45,854 nt of DNA from an uncultured SAR116 cluster alpha proteobacterium (lineage in GTDB: Bacteria; Pseudomonadota; Alphaproteobacteria; Puniceispirillales; Marisalimonadaceae), in assembly GCA_902530325.1 (NCBI GenBank), contig CACAAB010000009.1, forward strand, positions 1 to 45,854, read 5' to 3'. How positions within the stretch are numbered: position 1 is the first letter of the stretch; every line of letters begins with the position of its first letter. Below are positions 37,054-45,118 of this stretch, one piece after another. The notes beneath the pieces were generated by a model. It had not been told where the DNA came from. It saw only the letters and a program-made list of their open reading frames with translations, and did not search any database. A program made the position numbers and the translations under genes.

Positions 37054-37479
37054 ATGGAAGAATTTTGTTCAAATATTGGAAGACTTAATCATATTGCTAT
37101 TGCTGTTCCTAATATAACAAAAGCCTCTAATATGTGGAAAAAGGCCCTAGGCGCTAATGTTAGCAAACCTCAAAATTTACCTGAACATGGAGTTAAAGTT
37201 GTATTTATAGAATCACCAAACACAAAAGTTGAACTTCTAGAACCGTTAGATGAGAATAGTCCAATTAGCAAGTTTCTTATGAAAAATCCCAATGGAGGAT
37301 TGCATCATATTTGTTATGAAGTAAGTGATCTTAAATCTGCCTCAAAAAAACTTAAAAAAGAGGGAGCAACAATTTTAGGTGATGGCAAACCAAAGATTGG
37401 AGCACACGGAAACCCTGTAATATTTTTGCAACCATCAGATTTTTCAGGAACTCTCATTGAATTAGAAGAAATTAAATAA
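37054..37479 (+). CDS. mce: Methylmalonyl-CoA epimerase
   Basis: This 141-residue vicinal-oxygen-chelate enzyme interconverts (S)- and (R)-methylmalonyl-CoA between carboxylase and mutase. Paired metal-site motifs are visible: RLNHIAIAV (first His, about residue 12), ESPNTKVELLEPL, GLHHICYEV (second His) and TLIELEE (C-terminal Glu). An in-frame TTG at 37042 would add four residues, but GGAG (37044-37047) is then coding; it is correctly spaced for the ATG at 37054, which I use. It is divergent from pccB over about 145 bases, so the whole pathway may share one control region. Confidence 0.95.
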   Translation: MEEFCSNIGRLNHIAIAVPNITKASNMWKKALGANVSKPQNLPEHGVKVVFIESPNTKVELLEPLDENSPISKFLMKNPNGGLHHICYEVSDLKSASKKLKKEGATILGDGKPKIGAHGNPVIFLQPSDFSGTLIELEEIK

Positions 37480-37482
37480 TTT

Positions 37483-37992
37483 CTATATATTTTTCTTATA
37501 GCAAACTAAGGCTCCACATTTTCTACAAATTAAATTTAATTTTCGCCTATGTGTTTTTTGTTCCCAACAAAAATTTTCACAATACCTTATCCATTTATAA
37601 TCTGAAAATTCTAGAGTATGACACCTCTTTGCTGAGCACCCAAGCTTTTTAGCCATTTTTTTCCATACTACGCCATGACCATGCTTAGGACCGACAAGGG
37701 CATGAGCTATTTCATGAAGAATTGTGTCATAAATTTCTGACTCATTAGAATTTTTAATGAAATTTCTTGAAAACGAAATTTTTTTCTCTCTAAAAAAACA
37801 CGCCCCTGCCCTTACTTTTGCATGATCTAAATCTAATTTCCAATCAAATAGACCATTTTTATCCATTTCAGATCTAGCTAGATCCAAAAATTTTCTAAAA
37901 GATTCGAAATCTTTAGGTTTTTTATTCTTAATAAAACTATTACTTTTACTGAGATTAAACACATTTTTTATTTTTAAAATTTCTTTTATCAT
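37483..37992 (-). CDS. SprT-like zinc metallopeptidase-domain protein
   Basis: This 169-residue protein has the SprT/Spartan-like zinc motif HEIAHALVG (HExxH, about residues 92-100) with a third histidine in KHGHGVVW (about 102-109). It has a C-terminal zinc-ribbon-like set of cysteines (YCENFC and CRKCG, about 137-160). It is cytosolic, with no signal peptide. SprT-like proteins in eukaryotes cleave DNA-protein crosslinks; the bacterial role is uncertain, so I do not extend that function. It converges on mce with 3 bases between them. It could be a zinc-dependent protease or a zinc-binding protein. Confidence 0.85.
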   Translation of the reverse strand: MIKEILKIKNVFNLSKSNSFIKNKKPKDFESFRKFLDLARSEMDKNGLFDWKLDLDHAKVRAGACFFREKKISFSRNFIKNSNESEIYDTILHEIAHALVGPKHGHGVVWKKMAKKLGCSAKRCHTLEFSDYKWIRYCENFCWEQKTHRRKLNLICRKCGALVCYKKNI

Positions 37993-38029
37993 TTATTTAA
38001 TTTAATGTTTAACTTTAGGATATCTGACT

Positions 38030-38677
38030 TTGCTTGAATTAATTGATATATCATTGAAATGGGATTTTCCAAAAGAAAAACCATTTATCAAAAATCTTAA
38101 TCTAAAGATAAAAAATGGGGATATTTTATGCGTCTTTGGAAAAAGTGGTGTTGGGAAATCTACTTTAATTAACTTAATTGCAGGCATCACTGAAGATAAC
38201 TTATTATTTAAAGGGAAAATAGTTTTGAATGGAAAAATCTTGAATGATATTCCAACTGAAAAAAGAAAAATTGGACTTTTACTTCAAGATGGCGCTTTGT
38301 TTCCCCATTTAACAGTTGAACAAAATATATATTTTGGAATGAATAGAAGACTTAAATCTAAAGAAAAATTAATTTTAATAAATGAAAATTTAAAAAAAGC
38401 TAATATGGATAATTTTCAAAATAGATATCCTAATACTCTTTCAGGAGGACAAAAATCTAGAATAGCCTGTCTTAGAGCAATCCTATCCGAACCAGACGTG
38501 TTATTACTTGATGAACCATTTTCGTCTTTAGACCCTGAACATAGAAATTCATTCAGAAATTTTGTTTTTAGTAAAGTAAAAGAAAGTAAAATTCCTTGTT
38601 TACTAGTTACTCACGACGAAAGTGATAAAATGATAAGTAATGAAAAACCGATAGATCTAAACATTTTTAAGAAGTAA
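38030..38677 (+). CDS. ABC transporter ATP-binding protein, orphan (ThiQ-like)
   Basis: This 215-residue ABC ATPase reads from a TTG start (TTGCTTGAA) with AGGA about 10 bases upstream. Walker A is GKSGVGKST (about residues 36-44), a Q-loop lies in LLLQDGALFPHLTV, the signature is LSGGQKSRIA, Walker B is VLLLDEPFSSLDPE and the switch histidine is VTHDESD. The size and the short C-terminus resemble ThiQ (thiamine) or YnjD/phosphonate-type ATPases. No permease or binding-protein gene is adjacent, so the partner and substrate are unknown. It is transcribed toward folE. Confidence 0.85.
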   Translation: MLELIDISLKWDFPKEKPFIKNLNLKIKNGDILCVFGKSGVGKSTLINLIAGITEDNLLFKGKIVLNGKILNDIPTEKRKIGLLLQDGALFPHLTVEQNIYFGMNRRLKSKEKLILINENLKKANMDNFQNRYPNTLSGGQKSRIACLRAILSEPDVLLLDEPFSSLDPEHRNSFRNFVFSKVKESKIPCLLVTHDESDKMISNEKPIDLNIFKK

Positions 38678-38766
38678 ACATTACGAACCTTAAAATAATT
38701 ATTAATTAGACGTTGCTTAAAAAAATTTATTTGTTAAAGATTAGTTATTAAAACTAAAGGTGTACA

Positions 38767-39381
38767 ATGAATCCATCTATTACTGCTTCAAAAATAATAA
38801 TTGAAAATGAAGATAATGAAATGATATCAAAAGAAGAGGCCGAAGAGGCTGTTAGAACACTTATACGATATATAGGTGAAGATCCTAAAAGAGAAGGTTT
38901 GTTAGATACTCCTAAAAGAGTAATTAAATCATTTAACGAATTTTACGCAGGTTACAACCAAGATCCTGAAATATTTTTATCTAAAACTTTTGAAGATGTA
39001 GAAGGTTATAATGACATTGTTTTGTTGAAGAACATCAATTTTGAAAGTCATTGTGAACACCATATGGTTCCAATAATTGGAAGAGCTTCAATTGGTTATT
39101 ATCCAGATAAGAGAGTTGTTGGAATTTCAAAACTAGCCAGAGTGTTAGACATATATGCAAAAAGACTCCAAACTCAAGAGACGATGACCGCACAAATATT
39201 AAATTGCATAGACAAAACCCTATTACCAAATGGGACAGCAGTTTTTATTGATGCAGAACATCATTGTATGAGCACTAGAGGCGTTTTAAAAAATGATGTT
39301 ACAATGACTACCAATCTTTTTAGTGGTTGTTTTTTAGAAGATACAAATTTACAAGATAGATTTTTGAAAATGGCAACTTAA
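38767..39381 (+). CDS. folE: GTP cyclohydrolase I
   Basis: This 204-residue enzyme converts GTP to dihydroneopterin triphosphate, the first step of folate synthesis. Zinc and active-site residues are visible: CEHHMVP (about residues 93-99) and HHCMSTRG (about 161-168), with the core block KRVVGISKLARV. The AGGTG ribosome binding site stands just before ATG. It has the type IA layout. An unrelated ABC ATPase gene precedes it and trkH follows after 46 bases on the same strand. Confidence 0.97.
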   Translation: MNPSITASKIIIENEDNEMISKEEAEEAVRTLIRYIGEDPKREGLLDTPKRVIKSFNEFYAGYNQDPEIFLSKTFEDVEGYNDIVLLKNINFESHCEHHMVPIIGRASIGYYPDKRVVGISKLARVLDIYAKRLQTQETMTAQILNCIDKTLLPNGTAVFIDAEHHCMSTRGVLKNDVTMTTNLFSGCFLEDTNLQDRFLKMAT

Positions 39382-39427
39382 GGAAATTTAATTTTAATTG
39401 TCTTTAATAAAGCTTATAGAATAAATC

Positions 39428-40873
39428 ATGAAATTTTCACCAATAGTTTATCTCATAGGAATGTTGTTGTGTATTCTTTCTATTTTTATGTTAATACCGG
39501 CGATTGTAGATTGGTTTTATGGCGGTAGAAATTGGCCTGCATTTGTTGGGTCTTCAATGGCTACATTATTTATAGGTTCCATACTTTTCCTAACAAATAA
39601 AGGAAGTGCAACCGAACATTTAGAATTGAGACAAGCATTTTTACTAACAAATAGTGCGTGGATATCAATTGCTTTGTTTGGATCATTACCCTTTTTATTA
39701 TCGGATATCGATATGAGTTTTATTGATGCTTTTTTTGAGTCAACGTCTGGAATAACAACTACAGGTGCTACTGTAATTGAAAATTTGGAAACAAAATCCC
39801 ACGGAATTTTAATTTGGCGGGCCCTTCTTCAATGGCTTGGTGGTGTTGGTATAATTGTTATGGCTTTAGCTGTATTACCAATGTTATCAATTGGTGGCAT
39901 GCAACTATTTAAAACTGAATCATATGAGACACCTGACAAAGTAGTCCCTAAAGCAGCAAGTTTTGCTGCAGGAATTAGTATTGTTTATATAACTTTGACA
40001 ATTATATGGGCATTTATGTTGTGGGGTGCTGGAATGTCAACATTTGACTCAATTGCACACGCGATGACAACTCTAGCAACAGGAGGATATTCAACAAAAT
40101 CTGAATCTTTGGCAGCATTTAATTCTTCTACCATAGAAATTATTATTATTTTTGGAATGTTAGTTGGATCCCTTCCATTCGTGCACTACTTAACTTTATC
40201 CAAAAATGGTATAAAAAATTTAATTAAAGATGATCAAGTTAAACTATTTTTGACTTTGGTTTTCTTTGTAGTTTTGATCATGTCATTATATTTAAGTTCA
40301 AATGAAATACCATATTTTGAAGCTTTGAGGTTAGCTTCTTTTAATGTAATTTCAATCATTACAGGAACAGGTTTTGGGACATCTGATTTTAATAATTGGG
40401 GTGGCTTTCCTAGCACTATTTTGTTGATTTTAATGTTTGTAGGAGGTTGTGCTGGATCGACTACTTGTGGTTTAAGAATGGCAAGGATACAAGTTTTGAT
40501 TGCCAATGCAAAAGGACAAGTTTCTAAACTAATAAGACCACATGCAGTTGTAGTATCTTATTATAACCAAAAACCAATTCCAGAAAATGTGGCTGAGTCC
40601 GTGATGGGGTTTTTCTTTTTATATATAATATCGTTTGCAGTAATTGCTTGTTTGTTGGGTGGCTTAGGACTTGATTTAATTACAGCAATTTCAGGTGCAG
40701 CTTCTGCTATTGGAAACGTTGGCCCTGGCTTAGGTGACATAATTGGTCCTTCAGGATCATATCAATCAATCCCAGATCTAGGAAAATTATTTTTATGTGC
40801 AGGCATGATACTTGGTCGTCTAGAAATTTTTGCAATACTAGTAATGTTCTCGCCATTATTTTGGAAAAATTAA
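39428..40873 (+). CDS. trkH: TrkH family potassium uptake protein
   Basis: This 481-residue inner-membrane protein has the four-fold membrane-pore-membrane repeat of Trk/Ktr channels. The filter-like loops are visible as STSGITTTGATV (about residues 107-118), MTTLATGGYST (about 213-223), ITGTGFGTSDF (about 314-324) and AISGAASAIGNVGPGLG (about 415-431). It imports potassium together with a TrkA subunit, which is not encoded in this window. It converges on hslO across 9 bases. Confidence 0.94.
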   Translation: MKFSPIVYLIGMLLCILSIFMLIPAIVDWFYGGRNWPAFVGSSMATLFIGSILFLTNKGSATEHLELRQAFLLTNSAWISIALFGSLPFLLSDIDMSFIDAFFESTSGITTTGATVIENLETKSHGILIWRALLQWLGGVGIIVMALAVLPMLSIGGMQLFKTESYETPDKVVPKAASFAAGISIVYITLTIIWAFMLWGAGMSTFDSIAHAMTTLATGGYSTKSESLAAFNSSTIEIIIIFGMLVGSLPFVHYLTLSKNGIKNLIKDDQVKLFLTLVFFVVLIMSLYLSSNEIPYFEALRLASFNVISIITGTGFGTSDFNNWGGFPSTILLILMFVGGCAGSTTCGLRMARIQVLIANAKGQVSKLIRPHAVVVSYYNQKPIPENVAESVMGFFFLYIISFAVIACLLGGLGLDLITAISGAASAIGNVGPGLGDIIGPSGSYQSIPDLGKLFLCAGMILGRLEIFAILVMFSPLFWKN

Positions 40874-40882
40874 GATCAACTT

Positions 40883-41752
40883 CTAACTAGAAAATATTCT
40901 TTCTGTTTTACAAAACTCACAAACAACCTTCACATTTCCATTTTGATCTGCTATTTCTTCTAATTCATTTTTACTTAAATTTTTGATAGCAAGTTTAATC
41001 TTTTCTTCTGAACACCTACATTGATCTCTAATAATTATTTTATCAAATACTTTGATCTCTAACTCATTGAATAATCTATAAAGAATTTCTTCTGAAGTTA
41101 GTTTAGTTGATAAAAATTCTTCTTTACCTAATGTAGATAAAAAATTAAGTGCATTTTGCCAAAATTCTTCATTAATTTCTTTATCAAAGCTGTTTTTATC
41201 AGGCATTTTTTGAAGCATTATTAGGCCAGCTGAAAATAATTTTTTTCTATTACTTTTTTTAAAGTCATAATAATTGAAAGTAAGAAATTTTGTTTCTAAT
41301 TGTTCAGAATTATTAAAGTAAAGTTCAGCTGATTTGGACATGTTTGACTCCTCAAGAGAGACTATACCTTGATATCTTTTGGTATATTTTCCTTGATCTA
41401 AAGTAAATGAAACATGTCCTGAACCCATTAAAGACTTCAAGTTGCTTTGCATGTTAGTAAAATCTGAACTTAAACCAACGTATCCCCTGAGAAACCCATT
41501 GCTTGTTATATCAGAAAATAAAGTATTAATATCCCCAGTACCCTTAGCTTGAATAGTAAAAACACCGTCATGCTTCATCCTACACCCTAAACATGCGGTT
41601 ATAGTAAGTGTATCAGCAAATATACTTTCCACATTTGCTGGATATTCATGGCGTTTTATTATTTCTGATACAACATTTTGAAGTCTTACTATATTACCTC
41701 TTACTTTATTATTACCTAATTGGAATGGAATTACGTGATTATTCAAAGTCAT
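40883..41752 (-). CDS. hslO: Redox-regulated chaperone Hsp33
   Basis: This 289-residue cytosolic holdase is activated by oxidation. The C-terminal zinc switch is complete as CRC (about residues 247-249) and CEFC (about 279-282). The N-terminal chaperone domain shows the family pattern (DTLTITACLGCRMKHDGVFTIQ region, about 47-68, and GSGHVSFTLDQG). It lies 28 bases after argF on the same strand; argD-argF-hslO is a conserved alphaproteobacterial order, so it is likely an operon member. Confidence 0.95.
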   Translation of the reverse strand: MTLNNHVIPFQLGNNKVRGNIVRLQNVVSEIIKRHEYPANVESIFADTLTITACLGCRMKHDGVFTIQAKGTGDINTLFSDITSNGFLRGYVGLSSDFTNMQSNLKSLMGSGHVSFTLDQGKYTKRYQGIVSLEESNMSKSAELYFNNSEQLETKFLTFNYYDFKKSNRKKLFSAGLIMLQKMPDKNSFDKEINEEFWQNALNFLSTLGKEEFLSTKLTSEEILYRLFNELEIKVFDKIIIRDQCRCSEEKIKLAIKNLSKNELEEIADQNGNVKVVCEFCKTERIFSS

Positions 41753-41780
41753 TTCAGAAATTTAAGTTACTCAATTTTTT

Positions 41781-42668
41781 TTATGTAATACAAAAATGCA
41801 TAATTGCTTTTTGTGCATGTAATCTATTCTCAGCTTCGTCAAATATAACAGATTGGGTTCCTTCTAGTACTTCAGAACTTACTTCTTTATTTCGATAAGC
41901 AGGTAAACAGTGCATAAAAATCGCATTTTTATCTGCTAATTCCATTATTTTTTTATTTACTTGAAACGGCATGAATTGATCTTCAGGAAATGGATTTTGA
42001 TCACCCATTGATCTCCATGTATCAGTAATAATACAATTGGCACCTTCCGCAGCTTTATGAGGATTATGTGTAATAGAAATTTTATTATTTCTTTCAAGAG
42101 CCCATGATATTATTTCTCCATCTGGTTTTACACCCTCTGGACAAGCTATATTTAATTCAAAATTCAGCAACCCAGAAGCTTCTATCCAACTTTGTAAGAC
42201 ATTATTACAGTCACCAAACCAAGAAACTTTTATATTTTTATAATCCTTCAGATGTTCTTTGATGGTAATTAAATCTGCTACAACTTGGCACGGATGACTA
42301 AAATCGGTAAGAGCATTAATTACTGGAACATTAGATATATTTGCATATTTCATTAACTGATCATGTCCAAAACATCTTATAATTACCATATCGGCATATC
42401 TTTCAAGAACTCTTGCAGTATCTTCGATAGTCTCTCTCTCGCCTAATTGCATTTCTTTCTCATTTAAAATATAACTCTTACCACCTAATTGATTTATTCC
42501 TACTTCAAAAGATATACGAGTTCTTAAAGAAGGTTTTTCAAAAATAAGAACAACATTCTTATCTGTCATAAATTTATTACAAATATTATTTTTCCATTGT
42601 AATGACAACGAAATTAAATTAATAAGCTGATCTTTTGTTAGATCCTTTAAATCTATAAAATTAGGCAT
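41781..42668 (-). CDS. argF: Ornithine carbamoyltransferase
   Basis: This 295-residue enzyme makes citrulline from ornithine and carbamoyl phosphate. The carbamoyl-phosphate loop is KPSLRTR (about residues 50-56; the usual STRTR with L in place of T), followed by HPCQ (about 129-132) and the HCLPAYR active-site loop (about 254-260). It begins 6 bases after argD, so the two are translationally linked. hslO follows. Confidence 0.97.
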   Translation of the reverse strand: MPNFIDLKDLTKDQLINLISLSLQWKNNICNKFMTDKNVVLIFEKPSLRTRISFEVGINQLGGKSYILNEKEMQLGERETIEDTARVLERYADMVIIRCFGHDQLMKYANISNVPVINALTDFSHPCQVVADLITIKEHLKDYKNIKVSWFGDCNNVLQSWIEASGLLNFELNIACPEGVKPDGEIISWALERNNKISITHNPHKAAEGANCIITDTWRSMGDQNPFPEDQFMPFQVNKKIMELADKNAIFMHCLPAYRNKEVSSEVLEGTQSVIFDEAENRLHAQKAIMHFCIT

Positions 42669-42674
42669 AATATT

Positions 42675-43871
42675 TTAGTTTTTTTTAATTTCTTTAATAA
42701 CTTCACTCAAAATTTCAAAAGCTTGGTCTATTTCTTCTTTAGAAGTATTAAGTGGTGGAAGTAATCTAATTGTATTTTCTGCAGCTCCTACAAGTAACAA
42801 GCCTTTTTCTCTTGAAATATTACCAAAATCACCAGCAGCAACGTTTTCTTTTAACTGAAACCCACGTAACATTCCTGAGCCTTTTTTAAATAATATTGCT
42901 GAAGATTCCCTCTTGTCATCACTTATTAAGGCGTCCATTTTATTATCAAAATAAATAATCTTTTTTCTTAAGTTTGTAAGAAAATCATCCTCTAAAAGAA
43001 GATCTAGAACAGCATTGGCTGATCGCATTGCTAGAGGATTTCCACCAAATGTACTACCATGAGTACCTGGTATCATTGCATCACCTACTTTGGCTTTTGC
43101 CATAACTGCTCCTACTGGAAACCCACCACCAAGACCCTTAGCCAACGCTATTATGTCTGGTTCAATATTTTCTTGTTGATAAGCAAAAAGGGTTCCTGAC
43201 CTACCCATTCCAATTTGCACTTCATCTGAAATCAACAAAGATCCATTTTTATTGGCAATATCTTGCAGTAATTTAAGGTAGCCTTTAGGAGCTTTTCTGG
43301 CACCACCTTCTCCTTGAACTGGTTCTACTAAAATAGCCGCAACATGTTTACCTATTTTATTTTTTAAACTTTCAATGTCTCCCCATTCAACATGTGTAAA
43401 GCCCTGGGCAGATGGTCCGAATCCTTCTCTAAATAATGGTCTATCATTCGCAGCTAACATTGCTAAAGTACGTCCATGAAAAGCTCCAGTAGCACAAATA
43501 ATTTCTGTCCTATCTTTATCACCGTTTGCCCATGCAAACCTTCTAGCAACTTTAACAGCTCCTTCAGTCGCTTCAGCACCGGAGTTACAGAAGAAGACTC
43601 TATCTGCACATGAATTTTCTACAAGTTTTTCTGCAACTACTTCTTGTTCTGGGATCCTATAAAGATTAGATGTATGCCATAATTTTGAAGCTTGATCTTT
43701 TAAAGCCTCCACCAACTTTGGATGACAATGTCCAAATGCATTAACAGCAATACCACTTGCATAATCTAGATATTTTTTTCCATCTTCTGAGTATAAATAA
43801 CTACCTTCACCATGCGTAAAGGCAATATCAATTCTTCCATATGTTGTCATTATCGATGAGCTTATTGTCAT
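42675..43871 (-). CDS. argD: Acetylornithine aminotransferase
   Basis: This 398-residue PLP-dependent class III aminotransferase acts in arginine synthesis and may also serve lysine synthesis as DapC. Seen: NSGAEATEGAVKVAR (about residues 95-109), GAFHGRTLAM, the cofactor aspartate in SDEVQIGMGRSG (about 216-227), the PLP lysine in ALAKGLGGGFPVGA (about 244-257) and GSTFGGNPLA. It is first in the argD-argF-hslO group. Confidence 0.95.
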   Translation of the reverse strand: MTISSSIMTTYGRIDIAFTHGEGSYLYSEDGKKYLDYASGIAVNAFGHCHPKLVEALKDQASKLWHTSNLYRIPEQEVVAEKLVENSCADRVFFCNSGAEATEGAVKVARRFAWANGDKDRTEIICATGAFHGRTLAMLAANDRPLFREGFGPSAQGFTHVEWGDIESLKNKIGKHVAAILVEPVQGEGGARKAPKGYLKLLQDIANKNGSLLISDEVQIGMGRSGTLFAYQQENIEPDIIALAKGLGGGFPVGAVMAKAKVGDAMIPGTHGSTFGGNPLAMRSANAVLDLLLEDDFLTNLRKKIIYFDNKMDALISDDKRESSAILFKKGSGMLRGFQLKENVAAGDFGNISREKGLLLVGAAENTIRLLPPLNTSKEEIDQAFEILSEVIKEIKKN

Positions 43872-43945
43872 ACTAAAACTTCCATAAATTTATAAGAATA
43901 TACAATAATAATTAAAAAGAAATAAATAAGAAATTTTAAATAATT

Positions 43946-45094
43946 TTAAATAAAATGCTTAGCTAATTTTAGTCCTTGAGCTTGATAATTATTTGAGCTT
44001 CCAGCCTCACCATAGAGGATGCTTGGTACATTTGCCATTGGTTCATAAACAAGTCTGCAAACCGTCTGATCTTGTTCTATTAAAAAAGGTACATCATGAG
44101 ATCTTACCTCCAATACTGCTTTGGTTTTAGAAGCACCAAGTTCTGTCAAACCAAATCCTGGGTCAAAAAAACCAGCATAATGAGCTCTAAATTCACCAAC
44201 CTTGGTATCATAGGCTCTCATTTCCGCAGCATACTTTGATGGAACAGAAACATATTCTTTACTAGCTAATATGTAAAATGCATCAGGGCTAAGTATTAAA
44301 CTTCCTAGATTGTTTTTATTCTCATAATCACCATTTTGGTATAAAAGATCTTCTATAGTTATTTTTTCCCAAAACAATTCACGTTTATAATGATTTAGTT
44401 TATCGATGTCTATAAGCATAGAATGTTTTCTTGCTTTGTAGCCAATCAATCCATTTTCACCAACTAAATCTACAGATAAAGGAACACCATTTTTAATTTT
44501 ATCAGGGAGGTTAATATTATCTTGATTTCTAACCAATCCAACGTGTTCTTGCAATATTTCCATTTCTTTATCTGAAGTAAGTGACTGTCCTCTTCTTAAT
44601 CTTAATTGATTAAGTCGTGAACCAGTTCTTACTAAAACAGAAAATGTCCTTGGAGATATTTCTGCATATAAGGGTCCTTGGTATCCAGCTGGAACTTCTT
44701 CAAATTCCATAGCACCATCAACAATTAACCTAGTGAAAACGTCAAGTCTACCAGTTGAACTTTTTGGATTTGCAATCCCTGTTAAATTATCAGTCAAACT
44801 AACATTCTCTAACAACTTCACAATATACACACATCCACATTCTAAAACAGCACCATCTATTAAACTAAATTCATGCATTGCAAGGTCTTTTAATCTACTA
44901 GATACCTTGTTTCCCTTACCTGGAAGAAAGGAGGCAGGAACTCTCCATGCTTTTATACCTAATCTTAAATCAATAGAGGCTGGTTGGATTAGATCTTTTT
45001 CAATGCCATTTTCACTAGTAATTACGTTTTTATTAATCAATTCTAAAATTTCTTGACTTGATAAAACACCAGCAATTTTTTGAATTTTATTCAT
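43946..45094 (-). CDS. dcd: 2'-deoxycytidine 5'-triphosphate deaminase (long alphaproteobacterial form)
   Basis: This 382-residue protein of the dCTP deaminase/dUTPase superfamily produces dUTP from dCTP for thymidylate synthesis. It has the double-length architecture found in alphaproteobacteria. An N-terminal deaminase-like half has ASIDLRLG (about residues 39-46), NPKSSTGRLDVFTR and EISPRTFSVLVR; a second related half has VSVPSKYAAEMRAYD and HYAGFFDPGFG. The family's usual single-domain Dcd is about half this size. It lies 24 bases after the ABC-2 permease gene on the same strand. Confidence 0.9.
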   Translation of the reverse strand: MNKIQKIAGVLSSQEILELINKNVITSENGIEKDLIQPASIDLRLGIKAWRVPASFLPGKGNKVSSRLKDLAMHEFSLIDGAVLECGCVYIVKLLENVSLTDNLTGIANPKSSTGRLDVFTRLIVDGAMEFEEVPAGYQGPLYAEISPRTFSVLVRTGSRLNQLRLRRGQSLTSDKEMEILQEHVGLVRNQDNINLPDKIKNGVPLSVDLVGENGLIGYKARKHSMLIDIDKLNHYKRELFWEKITIEDLLYQNGDYENKNNLGSLILSPDAFYILASKEYVSVPSKYAAEMRAYDTKVGEFRAHYAGFFDPGFGLTELGASKTKAVLEVRSHDVPFLIEQDQTVCRLVYEPMANVPSILYGEAGSSNNYQAQGLKLAKHFI

Positions 45095-45118
45095 TTTAAA
45101 TTTCCAAAAATTTTTTTA

